Source: Lachnoclostridium sp. (GTDB taxonomy: Bacteria > Bacillota > Clostridia > Lachnospirales > Lachnospiraceae). From it: DNA of 64,000 nucleotides. Below are positions 43,843-52,287 of the stretch, in pieces (the stretch's first letter is position 1; every line of letters starts with the position of its first letter). The stretch spans positions 62,001-126,000 of the forward strand of contig JAMPEY010000004.1 in the NCBI GenBank assembly GCA_023664665.1. The letters are read 5' to 3'. Both the position numbers and the translations under genes were made by a program. The notes under the pieces are model-generated. The model worked only from the letters and a program-made list of their open reading frames with translations. It made no database searches and was not told where the DNA came from.

Positions 43843-44667
43843 TTACTGAAGCAAGGACATAACACCCTGATTTGCCTGATTTGCCTGTGCCAGCATTGCC
43901 TGACCTGCCTGTGCCAGAATCTGGTTGTTGGAATAAGCAACCATCTCTGTAGCCATATCAGTGTCGCGAATCTGGGACTCTGCTGCCGTGGTGTTCTCCA
44001 CTACATTCTCCAGATTGCTGATGGTATGCTCCAGACGGTTCTGTACGGCACCCATCTCTGCACGCTGGTTGTTCACGGATTTGATTGCTGCCTTGATGGA
44101 AGTAATGGCTTTCTTTGCTTCTGATCCATCGGCACCGGAAATGCTCAAGCCGCTGACTCCGAGTCCGCCTGCGCTCATGGACTTAATGGTCAATGCGATA
44201 GAGTTTGCAGTTGTGCCTTCTGCGCCAACCTGAAGACCCACACCGCTGAAGGTTCCGTCCAACAGGCTCTTCTCATTGAAGGTTGTGGTCTCTGCCACAC
44301 GGTTAATCTCGGAAACCAGAGCATTGATCTCCTTCTGGATGTAATCGCGGTCTTCCGACTGGTTGGTCTCGTTTGCAGCCTTTACTGCCAGCTCGTTCAT
44401 TCTCTGAAGCATATCGTGCACTTCATTCAATGCACCTTCTGCTGTCTGTACGCAGGAGATACCGTCCTGTGCGTTTGCCACAGCCTGAGTCAGACCTCTT
44501 ACCTGTCTTCTCATCTTCTCGGAAATTGCAAGACCTGCTGCATCATCTGCTGCACGGTTTACCTTGTAACCGGAAGATAACTTCTCGGTGGACTTTGCCT
44601 GAGTTGATGTTGTCAGTCCCAACATTCTGTTAGAGTTCATTGCTGTAAGATTGTGCTTTACTACCAT
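43843..44667 (-). CDS. Flagellin 1
   Basis: A 274-residue flagellin with only D0/D1 domains: the N-terminal [55 protein letters not shown] and C-terminal [35 protein letters not shown] are conserved secretion and polymerisation regions, with a short central loop carrying Ser-rich [16 protein letters not shown], probable MAF target sites. It differs from flagellin 2 at 12 of 274 residues. Exported through the FliS-guided flagellar system and assembled outside the cell. The transcript has a sigma-28 promoter (44774-44800) and a structured leader. Strong GGAGG before ATG 44667. Confidence 0.96.
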   Translation of the reverse strand: MVVKHNLTAMNSNRMLGLTTSTQAKSTEKLSSGYKVNRAADDAAGLAISEKMRRQVRGLTQAVANAQDGISCVQTAEGALNEVHDMLQRMNELAVKAANETNQSEDRDYIQKEINALVSEINRVAETTTFNEKSLLDGTFSGVGLQVGAEGTTANSIALTIKSMSAGGLGVSGLSISGADGSEAKKAITSIKAAIKSVNNQRAEMGAVQNRLEHTISNLENVVENTTAAESQIRDTDMATEMVAYSNNQILAQAGQAMLAQANQANQGVMSLLQ

Positions 44668-44688
44668 AATATTTTCCTCCTTGAATTT

Positions 44689-44710
44689 GAATCCGTTTCC
44701 CTACGGCTTC
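44689..44710 (-). promoter_or_regulatory. GGA-loop hairpin in the flagellin 1 leader (putative CsrA site)
   Basis: CCGT and ACGG pair around the loop AGGGAA, with GAA/TTC outside. The hairpin is about 20 nt upstream of the AAGGAGG Shine-Dalgarno, which itself contains a GGA. Two GGA sites of this kind are the arrangement used by CsrA to repress hag in Bacillus subtilis; csrA and fliW are in this window. Confidence 0.55.
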
Positions 44711-44773
44711 GTCTGTATTTTGTTCTTGCCAATTTACTCGGTGTTAAGTATTTGTTTGGCTTACTTGATAAGT

Positions 44774-44800
44774 ATATCGGAGACTTTTCCGATTACTTTA
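44774..44800 (-). promoter_or_regulatory. Sigma-28 promoter of flagellin 1
   Basis: Minus-strand TAAA, 15-bp spacer, TCCGATAT, close to the consensus TAAA-N15-GCCGATAA. The leader is about 100 nt. Confidence 0.8.
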
Positions 44801-44860
44801 GAGGCAAACCGAAAAAATTTTAAAAGTTTTCGATAATTTTTTATTTCTGGTTTTTCGCAG

Positions 44861-44892
44861 AAAAAGGAGCCGGTAAAAACCGACTCCTTTTG
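44861..44892 (-). terminator. Rho-independent terminator after flagellin 2
   Basis: AAAAGGAGTCGG and CCGGCTCCTTTTT form a GC-rich stem with a short T/A loop just after the flagellin 2 stop at 44913, with a T-run at the end. Confidence 0.85.
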
Positions 44893-44912
44893 GTAGTTGC
44901 ACATATAACTCA

Positions 44913-45737
44913 TTACTGAAGTAAGGACAATACACCCTGATTTGACTGATTTGCCTGTGCCAGCATTGCCTGACCTGCCTGTGCCAGAATCTGGTTGTTG
45001 GAATACTGAACCATTTCTGTAGCCATATCAGTATCACGAATCTGGGACTCTGCTGATGTGGTGTTCTCCACTACATTGTTCAGGTTGTTAACAGTGTGCT
45101 CCAGACGGTTCTGTACGGCACCCATCTCTGCACGCTGGTTGTTTACGGACTTGATAGCTGTCTTGATGGAAGCAATAGCTTTCTTTGCTTCTGATCCATC
45201 GCCACCGGAAATGCTCAAGCCGCTTACGCCGAGTCCGCCTGCGCTCATGGACTTAATGGTCAATTCGATGGAGTTTGCAGTTGTGCCTTCTGCGCCAACC
45301 TGAAGACCCACGCCACTGAAGGTTCCGTCCAACAGACTCTTCTCGTTGAAAGTTGTGGTTTCTGCCACACGGTTAATCTCGGAAACCAGAGCGTTGATCT
45401 CCTTCTGGATGTAATCGCGGTCTTCGGACTGGTTGGTCTCGTTTGCAGCCTTTACTGCCAGCTCGTTCATTCTCTGAAGCATATCGTGCACTTCATTCAA
45501 TGCACCTTCTGCTGTCTGTACGCAGGAGATACCGTCCTGTGCGTTTGCCACAGCCTGAGTCAGACCTCTTACCTGTCTTCTCATCTTCTCGGAAATTGCA
45601 AGACCTGCTGCATCATCTGCTGCACGGTTTACCTTGTAACCGGAAGATAACTTCTCGGTGGACTTTGCCTGAGTGCTGGATGTCAGTCCTAACATTCTGT
45701 TAGAGTTCATTGCTGTAAGATTGTGTTTTACTACCAT
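44913..45737 (-). CDS. Flagellin 2
   Basis: A 274-residue flagellin with the same D0/D1 plan as flagellin 1 (about 96% identical). Differences cluster near the middle (SIELT, ISGGDGS, SIKTA) and near the end ([35 protein letters not shown]). A 248-bp stretch (45427-45674) is identical in DNA to 44357-44604 of flagellin 1, including silent sites, which suggests recent duplication or gene conversion. It has its own sigma-28 promoter (45934-45960) and a long (~190 nt) leader with a GGA-loop hairpin. Confidence 0.96.
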   Translation of the reverse strand: MVVKHNLTAMNSNRMLGLTSSTQAKSTEKLSSGYKVNRAADDAAGLAISEKMRRQVRGLTQAVANAQDGISCVQTAEGALNEVHDMLQRMNELAVKAANETNQSEDRDYIQKEINALVSEINRVAETTTFNEKSLLDGTFSGVGLQVGAEGTTANSIELTIKSMSAGGLGVSGLSISGGDGSEAKKAIASIKTAIKSVNNQRAEMGAVQNRLEHTVNNLNNVVENTTSAESQIRDTDMATEMVQYSNNQILAQAGQAMLAQANQSNQGVLSLLQ

Positions 45738-45761
45738 AATATTTTCCTCCTTGAAATATGA

Positions 45762-45779
45762 TACCGCTTCCTTGCGGCA
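45762..45779 (-). promoter_or_regulatory. GGA-loop hairpin in the flagellin 2 leader (putative CsrA site)
   Basis: CCGC and GCGG (extended to TGCCGC/GCGGTA with a G-U pair) close the loop AAGGAA. It stands 12 nt upstream of the CAAGGAGG ribosome-binding site. Same layout as in flagellin 1. Confidence 0.6.
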
Positions 45780-45933
45780 AAATTTGCTTGTTTACTGCTT
45801 GCATGATTCGCACATACCATCCTCACAGTAAACGGTTACCTACTTCCTTTCAATTGTGCGAATTGAGTAGGAAGTAATGAACGAAAGCCTTCTAAGCTTA
45901 GATTAAGTAGCTTATTTGCTTTACTTGTTAAGT

Positions 45934-45960
45934 ATATCGGAGAGTTTTTCAATTACTTTA
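45934..45960 (-). promoter_or_regulatory. Sigma-28 promoter of flagellin 2
   Basis: TAAA, 15-bp spacer, TCCGATAT on the minus strand; nearly identical to the flagellin 1 promoter. Confidence 0.8.
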
Positions 45961-45991
45961 GAGGTTAAAAGTAATTTTTTAATTTTTTATT

Positions 45992-46465
45992 TCACTGCTT
46001 ACTGTCCATAAACTGCGGATTCGCGGCTGCAACACTGCTCATGGACTTATAATAGTCAAAAGCCGCTTTGGATGACTTGCGGTTATGACGGATGCCCGCC
46101 CTCTCCTTTGCAAAATATTCCTCAATCAGAATCTTATTGCGTGCTTCCTGCGCCTGAACGGACACGCTCTTATCCGTCACCTGTTTCACAAGCTCCTGCA
46201 TTCGCTTTATCTGCTCCGCATATTTTACCCTATTGCTTTGCAGTTCCTCCGAAACCTTGGCATACAGGCTTTCAAATCCGTCATCCAAGCGGGTGAGCTG
46301 CTCAATCAGTCGCCCCTTTTCTTCAATAGCTTCATCAAATTCATCAAGAGATGCCTTTTCCTCAGAAAAAATCTCATGCTGCTTTGTATTGTAGTCCTCA
46401 ATTTTTCCCAGAACCTCTAATTTCTTGTGCAGCGATTCTTCCAAGATATCGAGATAATTCTCCAT
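45992..46465 (-). CDS. FliT-like flagellar protein (putative export chaperone)
   Basis: A 157-residue, highly charged, all-helical coiled-coil protein (MENYLDILEESLHKKLEVLGKIEDYN, EEKGRLIEQLTRLDDGFESLYAKVSEELQ). It is directly downstream of fliS, with which it shares a TGATG stop/start overlap at 46465, the usual place of FliT-like chaperones. No defining residue is visible, so the function is by position and helix pattern only. A longer in-frame start at 46510 lies inside fliS and is less likely. Confidence 0.65.
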   Translation of the reverse strand: MENYLDILEESLHKKLEVLGKIEDYNTKQHEIFSEEKASLDEFDEAIEEKGRLIEQLTRLDDGFESLYAKVSEELQSNRVKYAEQIKRMQELVKQVTDKSVSVQAQEARNKILIEEYFAKERAGIRHNRKSSKAAFDYYKSMSSVAAANPQFMDSKQ

Positions 46466-46851
46466 CACCCGTTTCCTTTCTCCTGATTGATGCGCATTAC
46501 CTCTTTCCATGTATCACGCACAGAGCGAAGATGCATCAGAACCTCTTCCAGAATTTCTTTGTCCTTCTTCAGATTTGCCTGTACAAGGCGTTCTGACAGA
46601 TAAACATATATCCTTTCAAAGTCCTGTGCCACCGGATATTTCATATCCAGCGTCTGGCGCAGATAATCTATAATCCTCTGCGTACGCATAATATTATCGT
46701 GAGCTTTGGTAATATTCTTCTGCTCGATGGCCACTTCCGCCACATTACAGAACTTGATGGCTCCCTCGTAAAGCATGAGCGTCAGCTCCGCCGGCGTTGC
46801 TGTCAATATTTTACTGTTATTGTATTGGGCGTACGCATTCGGTAATGCCAT
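46465..46851 (-). CDS. fliS: Flagellin-specific chaperone FliS
   Basis: A 128-residue helical protein with the family start MALPNAYAQYNNSKILTATPAELTLMLYEGAIKFCNVAEVAIEQKNI, and DFERIYVYLSERLVQANLKKD. FliS binds the disordered C-terminus of unfolded flagellin in the cytoplasm and prevents early polymerisation. It lies 7 bp after fliD and translation continues into the FliT-like gene by overlap. Confidence 0.95.
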   Translation of the reverse strand: MALPNAYAQYNNSKILTATPAELTLMLYEGAIKFCNVAEVAIEQKNITKAHDNIMRTQRIIDYLRQTLDMKYPVAQDFERIYVYLSERLVQANLKKDKEILEEVLMHLRSVRDTWKEVMRINQEKGNG

Positions 46852-46858
46852 ATCAGTA

Positions 46859-49072
46859 TCAACCTCCTAATAAGCCTGTCACTGCACTCATATTGGACTG
46901 CATCTTTGCCATAGCGGTCTCCATGGCGCTGAATTTCTTGTACCACTTATCCTCATATGCGTTCAGCTTTTTCTCTAAGTCGGCAATCTTGTTGGTATAG
47001 TCGTCATAATCGGACTTCATCTTCTTGTCGTCATAGAAGCTGCCATAGGTACGATAACCGTCCACGCCGGAAGATAAATCAGACATCTTCTGATACAGAT
47101 TTCTGGACAACTGTGTAAAGAAAGAAATTACCGCATCCGGATCGCTGGAAATCATACCTTTCAGCTTATCCGCATTGCCGGAGGTATAGGTATCATCCTC
47201 ATCACCGTCAATATGGTAAGCATTCTTTTCATTATCCGCCGCCTCGAAGTATCCCAATGTATCAATTCCGAAATCAAATAGATACATTGTCTTTCCGTTT
47301 ACCTCAACGCCTGCGGACATAACGGACCTCAACGCGGAGCTTACTGACGAAAGATTGTCGTCTCTGCGGAGCAGGGCATCCTTAATCTTGGTCTCCCACT
47401 CCTTTACCTCGGTCTCGGACATAGCATCCTTTTCTTCACTTGTAAGAGGCTCATAGCCCTTCGCCGACTCCGCATTGTACAATTTATCCATCTCATTGAT
47501 AATGGAATTATACTCTTTCAGGAAATTCTTAACCATATCATAAATGCCGTCCGTATCCTGCTGGGTGGTGACGGTTATGGTTTCGCCGGGCTGTGTCTCG
47601 CTAAGCGCGGTAAAGGTCAGTCCGTTGATTTCAAATACATTGGTATTTCCGGTAAAGGTTGCCCCATTTAAGCTAATCTCCGCATCCTGTCCGGACACTT
47701 TGGTAGCTCCTGTCGCAATCTGTACACCGCTCTTTAACATCAGATTGCCTTCGGAATCGGTCACATATTTACCGCTTCCGTCCGTCTGATAGTTCTGCAG
47801 GGCAGTAACCGCATATGCAGCCTTCTTGAGATAATTCTGTTCCACTTCGCCGGTAAGCTTGCCTGTAGCATCTGAAGGTTGCGCACTGTAAACAGTCTTG
47901 CCATCCTCGGTGGTTTCCTGAATATTCACATAGGTCTTAATATCAGCCATCTCCGCATCGCACTTAGCAAGTTCGTCCTGCTGGGTCTTCAGAGCAACCG
48001 CATCGTTTTTCTTCTCGTTCAGCTCAGCAAGTTCTTTATTCAAAGCCACAAACTCGTTCTCTAAGTCCCTCATCCTGTCCGGATCCGCTCCGGTCTGAGT
48101 TTCAGCTTCCATCTGCTGTTTCTTTGCTTCCACTTCCTGACTCTTTGCATCTAAGGCGGTAGCTAAATTTTCCACGGAATCCAAAGAAGAATTCTTATAT
48201 TTTTCATTCAGTTCATCAATGGCTTTCTGTGCATCTGCTTTGGAAGATGCCAGATCCTTGTATCTTGTTACATAAGAATTCACTTTGGACGCAATGGTGT
48301 CATCCACTACCTGACGCAGATTAGCCAATGTCGCAGTATCATTGCCTGCCACATAAGCCTCCGCATATTGCACATACTGGGCTGCGGTCGCCTTATCGCT
48401 GGTCAAATCCGTCTGCAATCCCAACGCACTCAAAGCTTTATCGCCGCCCGCATCCGTTGCCGTAATGCTGAAGTCATTGCTCAAACCGGATTCCTTTGAA
48501 CTGATAAAGAATCTCTGTGTCTTGGCATCAAAGCTGGCATTTAATCCCGTTTCCTTAAGCTGGGTAAGGACATCGGAAATTGTAGTATCACCATTCACAT
48601 TGATATCAACTACATTATTACCCGTCTTTACGCTGATGGTTCCGTTGCCGGAAAACAACTGATTGCCGCTCTTATCCGTCAGTTCACTCAGCTTGGTCAA
48701 CGCCGTGTAGCCTTCGCTGTTTGCACTTTCCAACTGTGCTCCCGTCAGGTAACCGGTTTTCGCAAGCTGATTAATCTGTAAAGACTGCACGCTATCCACC
48801 GCATTTTCTCCGGTGATAACGCTGACTGCGCTGCTGTTGGAAACCTTGGTAACCTTCTTGGAATAAGAACTGGCAAAACGCATATTGCTCACAAATTTGG
48901 ACTGTAGTGTCTTCAATTTGGTATTCAGTTCTTTCCAGGCGTCCTGCTTCCAGGAAAGCTTGGTCTGTGCTTTCTTCTGCTTGTCAACTTTGGTTCTTCT
49001 GGCGCTGACAAGTTCTTGTATAATAGTCTCGGTGTCCATGCCGGACATCATGCCGGTTAAACGCATTGCCAT
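46859..49072 (-). CDS. fliD: Flagellar filament cap protein FliD
   Basis: A 737-residue HAP2 protein. The N-terminus RLTGMMSGMDTETIIQELVSARRTKVDKQKKAQTKLSWKQDAWKELNTKLK is the conserved FliD start and the C-terminal YTNKIADLEKKLNAYEDKWYKKFSAMETAMAKMQSNMSAVTGLL the conserved end. It is long for the family because of an inserted helical, Lys/Glu-rich region at about residues 265-400 (SKADAQKAIDELNEKYKN, LENEFVALNKELAELNEKK), probably a coiled coil. It caps the filament and helps flagellin insertion. Transcribed from the sigma-28 promoter at 49621 via flaG. Confidence 0.95.
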   Translation of the reverse strand: MAMRLTGMMSGMDTETIIQELVSARRTKVDKQKKAQTKLSWKQDAWKELNTKLKTLQSKFVSNMRFASSYSKKVTKVSNSSAVSVITGENAVDSVQSLQINQLAKTGYLTGAQLESANSEGYTALTKLSELTDKSGNQLFSGNGTISVKTGNNVVDINVNGDTTISDVLTQLKETGLNASFDAKTQRFFISSKESGLSNDFSITATDAGGDKALSALGLQTDLTSDKATAAQYVQYAEAYVAGNDTATLANLRQVVDDTIASKVNSYVTRYKDLASSKADAQKAIDELNEKYKNSSLDSVENLATALDAKSQEVEAKKQQMEAETQTGADPDRMRDLENEFVALNKELAELNEKKNDAVALKTQQDELAKCDAEMADIKTYVNIQETTEDGKTVYSAQPSDATGKLTGEVEQNYLKKAAYAVTALQNYQTDGSGKYVTDSEGNLMLKSGVQIATGATKVSGQDAEISLNGATFTGNTNVFEINGLTFTALSETQPGETITVTTQQDTDGIYDMVKNFLKEYNSIINEMDKLYNAESAKGYEPLTSEEKDAMSETEVKEWETKIKDALLRRDDNLSSVSSALRSVMSAGVEVNGKTMYLFDFGIDTLGYFEAADNEKNAYHIDGDEDDTYTSGNADKLKGMISSDPDAVISFFTQLSRNLYQKMSDLSSGVDGYRTYGSFYDDKKMKSDYDDYTNKIADLEKKLNAYEDKWYKKFSAMETAMAKMQSNMSAVTGLLGG

Positions 49073-49096
49073 TTTATTTTCCTCCTGTCTTCCCTA

Positions 49097-49531
49097 TTAT
49101 CTCTTCTCGTCTACGAGGATGCCTGCCATCTCCCAGACCTTGGCTATCATATCCAGCGTCTTTTCCGGAGGAACCTCCTTGAGAACCTTCTTGGTATCCC
49201 TGTCTACAATCTTAATCGTTACGCGGTTTGTGCCCTCATGAATGCCGAAAATGGCTTCCGAATGAGCCATGATAGACTTATTCAGCTGCTCCACCGCTTT
49301 CTTAATCTGTTCATCGCTTACCTGCTGTTCGGATCTCTGTCCCATATTGCCGTTCTGACCCTTCTCGCCGACATTTTCTACCACTCTTGTGGTATTGTCC
49401 GCCTTGTCGGCAGTCTGAACATTGGCATTGGTATATTCCGCTGCAGTCTTCTCTGTCTGCACCACCGGCTTCTGTGCTACTGCCGGCTGTGCCTGAACGC
49501 TCATCACGCTCCCTATTGCTTCCATTGCCAT
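49097..49531 (-). CDS. flaG: FlaG family protein
   Basis: A 144-residue protein whose C-terminal ~70 residues are the FlaG domain (IKKAVEQLNKSIMAHSEAIFGIHEGTNRVTIKIVDRDTKKVLKEVPPEKTLDMIAKVWEMAGI). The N-terminal half is low-complexity, rich in Gln, Asn and Thr. FlaG proteins affect filament length; the mechanism is not known. GGAGG precedes ATG 49531, and a GGA-loop hairpin lies just upstream (49561-49575). First gene of the flaG-fliD-fliS-fliT transcript. Confidence 0.92.
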   Translation of the reverse strand: MAMEAIGSVMSVQAQPAVAQKPVVQTEKTAAEYTNANVQTADKADNTTRVVENVGEKGQNGNMGQRSEQQVSDEQIKKAVEQLNKSIMAHSEAIFGIHEGTNRVTIKIVDRDTKKVLKEVPPEKTLDMIAKVWEMAGILVDEKR

Positions 49532-49560
49532 TGCTAATCACCTCCGTGTGAATCTTTGAA

Positions 49561-49575
49561 CACCTTCCTTCGGTG
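49561..49575 (-). promoter_or_regulatory. GGA-loop hairpin in the flaG leader (possible CsrA site)
   Basis: CACC and GGTG close the loop GAAGGAA, 18 nt upstream of the GGAGG ribosome-binding site of flaG. Short stem, so weaker evidence than in the flagellin leaders. Confidence 0.4.
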
Positions 49576-49620
49576 CCCTTATCGTCTCCGTAATCAGAGA
49601 AAAATTGGTTTCTATGCTTT

Positions 49621-49647
49621 TTATCGGCAAAAACAAACAAAAATTAA
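49621..49647 (-). promoter_or_regulatory. Sigma-28 promoter upstream of flaG
   Basis: Minus-strand TTAA, 15-bp spacer, perfect GCCGATAA. It lies between the csrA stop (49682) and flaG and so gives flaG-fliD-fliS its own sigma-28 start. Confidence 0.75.
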
Positions 49648-49681
49648 TAGGGAAAGATAATTTTTTTGCATTTTCTTTGTC

Positions 49682-49900
49682 TTACTCCAACAGATTCTTC
49701 AATGCTTCCATGCCGCTGACATCCGCAGCTTCTTTGTTTGCCTCCTGAATCTGCAGATAAACTTCTTTGCGGTACACGGGTATCTCTTTGGGAGCAGTGA
49801 TGCCTATTTTGACCTGATCACCCTTTACTTCAAGGATGGATACCTCAATGTTGTTGTTGATGATGATTGCTTCATTCTTTTTTCTCGATAATGCCAGCAT
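49682..49900 (-). CDS. csrA: Carbon storage/translational regulator CsrA
   Basis: A 72-residue Csr[49 protein letters not shown] is the whole RNA-binding fold, with the beta-1 LALSRKK and beta-5 VYRKEV contact strands. I placed the start at 49900 with GGAGGTGAG upstream; a longer in-frame ATG exists at 49936 but overlaps fliW. In Firmicutes CsrA represses flagellin translation and is sequestered by FliW. It directly follows fliW and its ribosome-binding site lies in the fliW 3' end. Confidence 0.95.
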   Translation of the reverse strand: MLALSRKKNEAIIINNNIEVSILEVKGDQVKIGITAPKEIPVYRKEVYLQIQEANKEAADVSGMEALKNLLE

Positions 49901-49901
49901 C

Positions 49902-50360
49902 CTACTCACCTCCCTTTTTTGCCTGAAGGATATCATAAATAGGGAATTTTACCGGGTAGATTTCACTGTCCAGAATAATCTGGCATGCTTTCATCTCGCT
50001 TACATTGATGATAATAGGTCCCTGAAGGTTCACACTCATCTTGGTCAAATCGGAAGGAACCGTAGCGGTCACTAAAACCAGCACATTTTCCTCCGTCAGA
50101 TTTCCCGCGTTCTTTAGCAGCTCGTCATCCACCTCGGGGTCATAATCCGGCTTAACTGCCAGAGGATCCATCACCGGCATGGCAAAATTCGGTTCTTCGA
50201 TGGACTGCAGAAACCGAAGTCCTACCTTTGCGCCCTGATCCGCATCATGAAGCAGGGTAAAATGCTTCATTTCGGGAAATCCGATAATGCCGTTTTCAAA
50301 AGTAATAATCTTATCATCGGAAATTTCAATCTCGCCAAAAATTCTTGTGTTTATCTTCAT
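49902..50360 (-). CDS. fliW: Flagellar assembly factor FliW
   Basis: A 152-residue protein. [56 protein letters not shown] region and [34 protein letters not shown] are the family motifs. FliW binds either flagellin or CsrA (partner switch), so free FliW, when flagellin has been exported, relieves CsrA repression. The fliW-csrA pair is coupled by overlap, and the two flagellin genes with GGA-loop leaders are 4-6 kb downstream. Confidence 0.95.
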   Translation of the reverse strand: MKINTRIFGEIEISDDKIITFENGIIGFPEMKHFTLLHDADQGAKVGLRFLQSIEEPNFAMPVMDPLAVKPDYDPEVDDELLKNAGNLTEENVLVLVTATVPSDLTKMSVNLQGPIIINVSEMKACQIILDSEIYPVKFPIYDILQAKKGGE

Positions 50361-50394
50361 ATGGACTCCTATCTGCGCCGCCCTGCGCCGCCTG

Positions 50395-52044
50395 TTAAAT
50401 AAAATTCAATAATGTATTCTGTACCACTTTACCCGTTGCCATCAGCGCCGCCTCATAAGTCATCCCCGCACTGACCAGATTAATGATCGTGTCCGCAATA
50501 TCAATGTCTTCATTCTCACTCTTTAAGGTTTCAAAAGTGGTCTTCTGGTTCTGCATACGGGTGTCTATCAGTTCCAGCTTCTTGCTTCTGGTACCGCAGT
50601 TTGTGATGCTTAAACTTGTGTCGTTCAGATAACCCTTAAAAGCCGTGATTCCACTTTCAAACATCCTCTGGCATTTATCCTTGGCAAGTGTAAACGCCTT
50701 GTCTGCCGCATCCCTTTGTTTGCGCAAAACCGCAACATCCGCACCGGCCGGAGGGTCATTCAGCATTTTGTCTATATTTGCCAGAATACCTTCCATGTCC
50801 AAAGCTTCCTGCAGGGCGTTTATCACATCGTTCACTTCCCTGCCGATGCCATGGTTGAAGCATTCGTCCGCAGTGGAATTGATGCGGATGGTCTGGTTGA
50901 ATCCCACATCATATTCAATCACCTGTTTTTCAGGATTGCCGGTCAGGTAGTCCGCATTATACTCAATCTCTTCCGAGGCGGCCGTGGCTGCCTGCACACA
51001 GTGGAAATAGTGCTCCGGACGGAGATCTCCCTTTGCCCAGTCGCTCTTTTTATAGGTAATTCTGATTTCACTTTCATCATAAGCGGTGGACACATCATCC
51101 CGAACATCCACCAATGTCTGACGCACATTTTTCCCTAACAGGAGTTCTCCCGTGTCTGCAAGATAAACTGTTGCATCCGGATTGTCATTCACATATTTAT
51201 AAGGATTAGTGCAGTCAGGATCGCTAGGATCAATAGGAATATCAGGTCCCGCGGTAATATCGCCATTTGCCTCCACTCTCACCCCACCATAGGAGTATGC
51301 TACCTTGACAGGGGCTATTTCCAGCGGCGTTGCGTCCGCGGAGCTTCTGCCGTAAGTAATGGTGGGCGGCACCAACGCAGGGGGATTTCCCTCTACCGGC
51401 ACATCGCAGTTATTGTATGACAGGCGGAGACGGTATACCTCCAGCGCAGATATGTCATCATCCGTAATCGTCGCAATATCACCCGTATTATAGTTGCCGG
51501 TATTCCAATTGACCAAATCGCCCACTTCCAGCTTGGTAATCTGGTCTATGGCGTCCTTGTGCACCTGTTCCGTAATCGTATATTCTTTCTGCGTCTTTTC
51601 GGGGAAACGCACCGATGTGTCCGTGCGGTATCCGGTAAATACATATCTGCCCGCAAAATCCGCGTCGGCGGTGGAATATACTTCATCCCCAAGCGCCTTT
51701 AACTGCTCTAAAATAGTCTGTCTGTCCTCGGTTTTCCAAGTACCGTTCGCACCCTTTGTACATTGCTTGATCATCTCCGTCACAATATCGGACATATTCT
51801 GAAGGGCGGACTCGGTAATTTCCAGCCAGCTGTTCGCATCGGGAATATTCTTGGTGTAATACTGCGTCACTTCCGTCACATTGCTGCGCAGCCTCAGCGC
51901 GCGGATTGCCACCACCGGGTCGTCGGAAGGCCTGTTAATCTTTTTCTGGGTGGACATCTGCGTACTCAGCTTATCCTGATAAATTTTGTTGGTATTGATA
52001 TTCTGCAGATTGTTCCTTTGGATAATTTTGTTCGTAATCCTCAT
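50395..52044 (-). CDS. flgL: Flagellar hook-associated protein 3, FlgL
   Basis: A 549-residue FlgL. N-terminal MRITNKIIQRNNLQNINTNKIYQDKLSTQMSTQKKINRPSDDPVVAIRALRLRSNVTEVTQYYTKNIPDANSW and C-terminal AALMATGKVVQNTLLNFI are the conserved ends. It is about 250 residues longer than usual because of an inserted middle region (residues ~180-330, rich in Tyr, Pro and Asp, e.g. PVEGNPPALVPP). I set the start at 52044 (GGAGGTATAGGC upstream); an in-frame ATG further upstream is not supported. It joins the hook to the filament. Gap of 34 bp to fliW. Confidence 0.93.
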   Translation of the reverse strand: MRITNKIIQRNNLQNINTNKIYQDKLSTQMSTQKKINRPSDDPVVAIRALRLRSNVTEVTQYYTKNIPDANSWLEITESALQNMSDIVTEMIKQCTKGANGTWKTEDRQTILEQLKALGDEVYSTADADFAGRYVFTGYRTDTSVRFPEKTQKEYTITEQVHKDAIDQITKLEVGDLVNWNTGNYNTGDIATITDDDISALEVYRLRLSYNNCDVPVEGNPPALVPPTITYGRSSADATPLEIAPVKVAYSYGGVRVEANGDITAGPDIPIDPSDPDCTNPYKYVNDNPDATVYLADTGELLLGKNVRQTLVDVRDDVSTAYDESEIRITYKKSDWAKGDLRPEHYFHCVQAATAASEEIEYNADYLTGNPEKQVIEYDVGFNQTIRINSTADECFNHGIGREVNDVINALQEALDMEGILANIDKMLNDPPAGADVAVLRKQRDAADKAFTLAKDKCQRMFESGITAFKGYLNDTSLSITNCGTRSKKLELIDTRMQNQKTTFETLKSENEDIDIADTIINLVSAGMTYEAALMATGKVVQNTLLNFI

Positions 52045-52190
52045 GCCTATACCTCCTGCCTGTTTTAACAGGCAATTGCCTGATAAACCAGGCATCCGCA
52101 TTCTTCCCATTCCCTTGTAAAAAATGCTCTTTTATGTGTTAAAAATCGCTCCGCGAAATTTTGAGTCCCAAAGCCAGCAAATTGACTCAT

Positions 52191-52220
52191 GAAGAATGCC
52201 TGCCCTTCAAGGCATTCTTC
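52191..52220. repeat. Perfect 10-bp inverted repeat between flgL and flgK
   Basis: GAAGAATGCC and GGCATTCTTC flank a 10-bp centre. Part of a 100-bp structured intergenic block (52162-52287). Confidence 0.75.
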
Positions 52221-52221
52221 G

Positions 52222-52287
52222 GCGTGAGATTTAGTACTTCTTCACGAAGCAGCCTTTGCTGCGAGTGATTAGAAGTACTTCTCACGC
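52222..52287. repeat. Nested palindromic element adjoining the flgK stop
   Basis: GCGTGAG and CTCACGC form the outer arms; ACTTCTTCAC-AGAAGT type arms and GCAGC-GCTGC form inner pairs. It ends on the flgK stop codon. Two smaller palindromes follow (52191-52220; TGAGTC 52162-52167 with GACTCA 52184-52189). It resembles a small palindromic repeat of REP/MITE kind; function unknown. Confidence 0.65.

Noticed and set aside
44373..45703. Similar plus-strand ORFs of 86 codons inside both flagellin genes (44373-44633 and 45443-45703).
   Set aside because: They are antisense shadows preserved only because the flagellin genes are near-identical; no ribosome-binding sites or known family.
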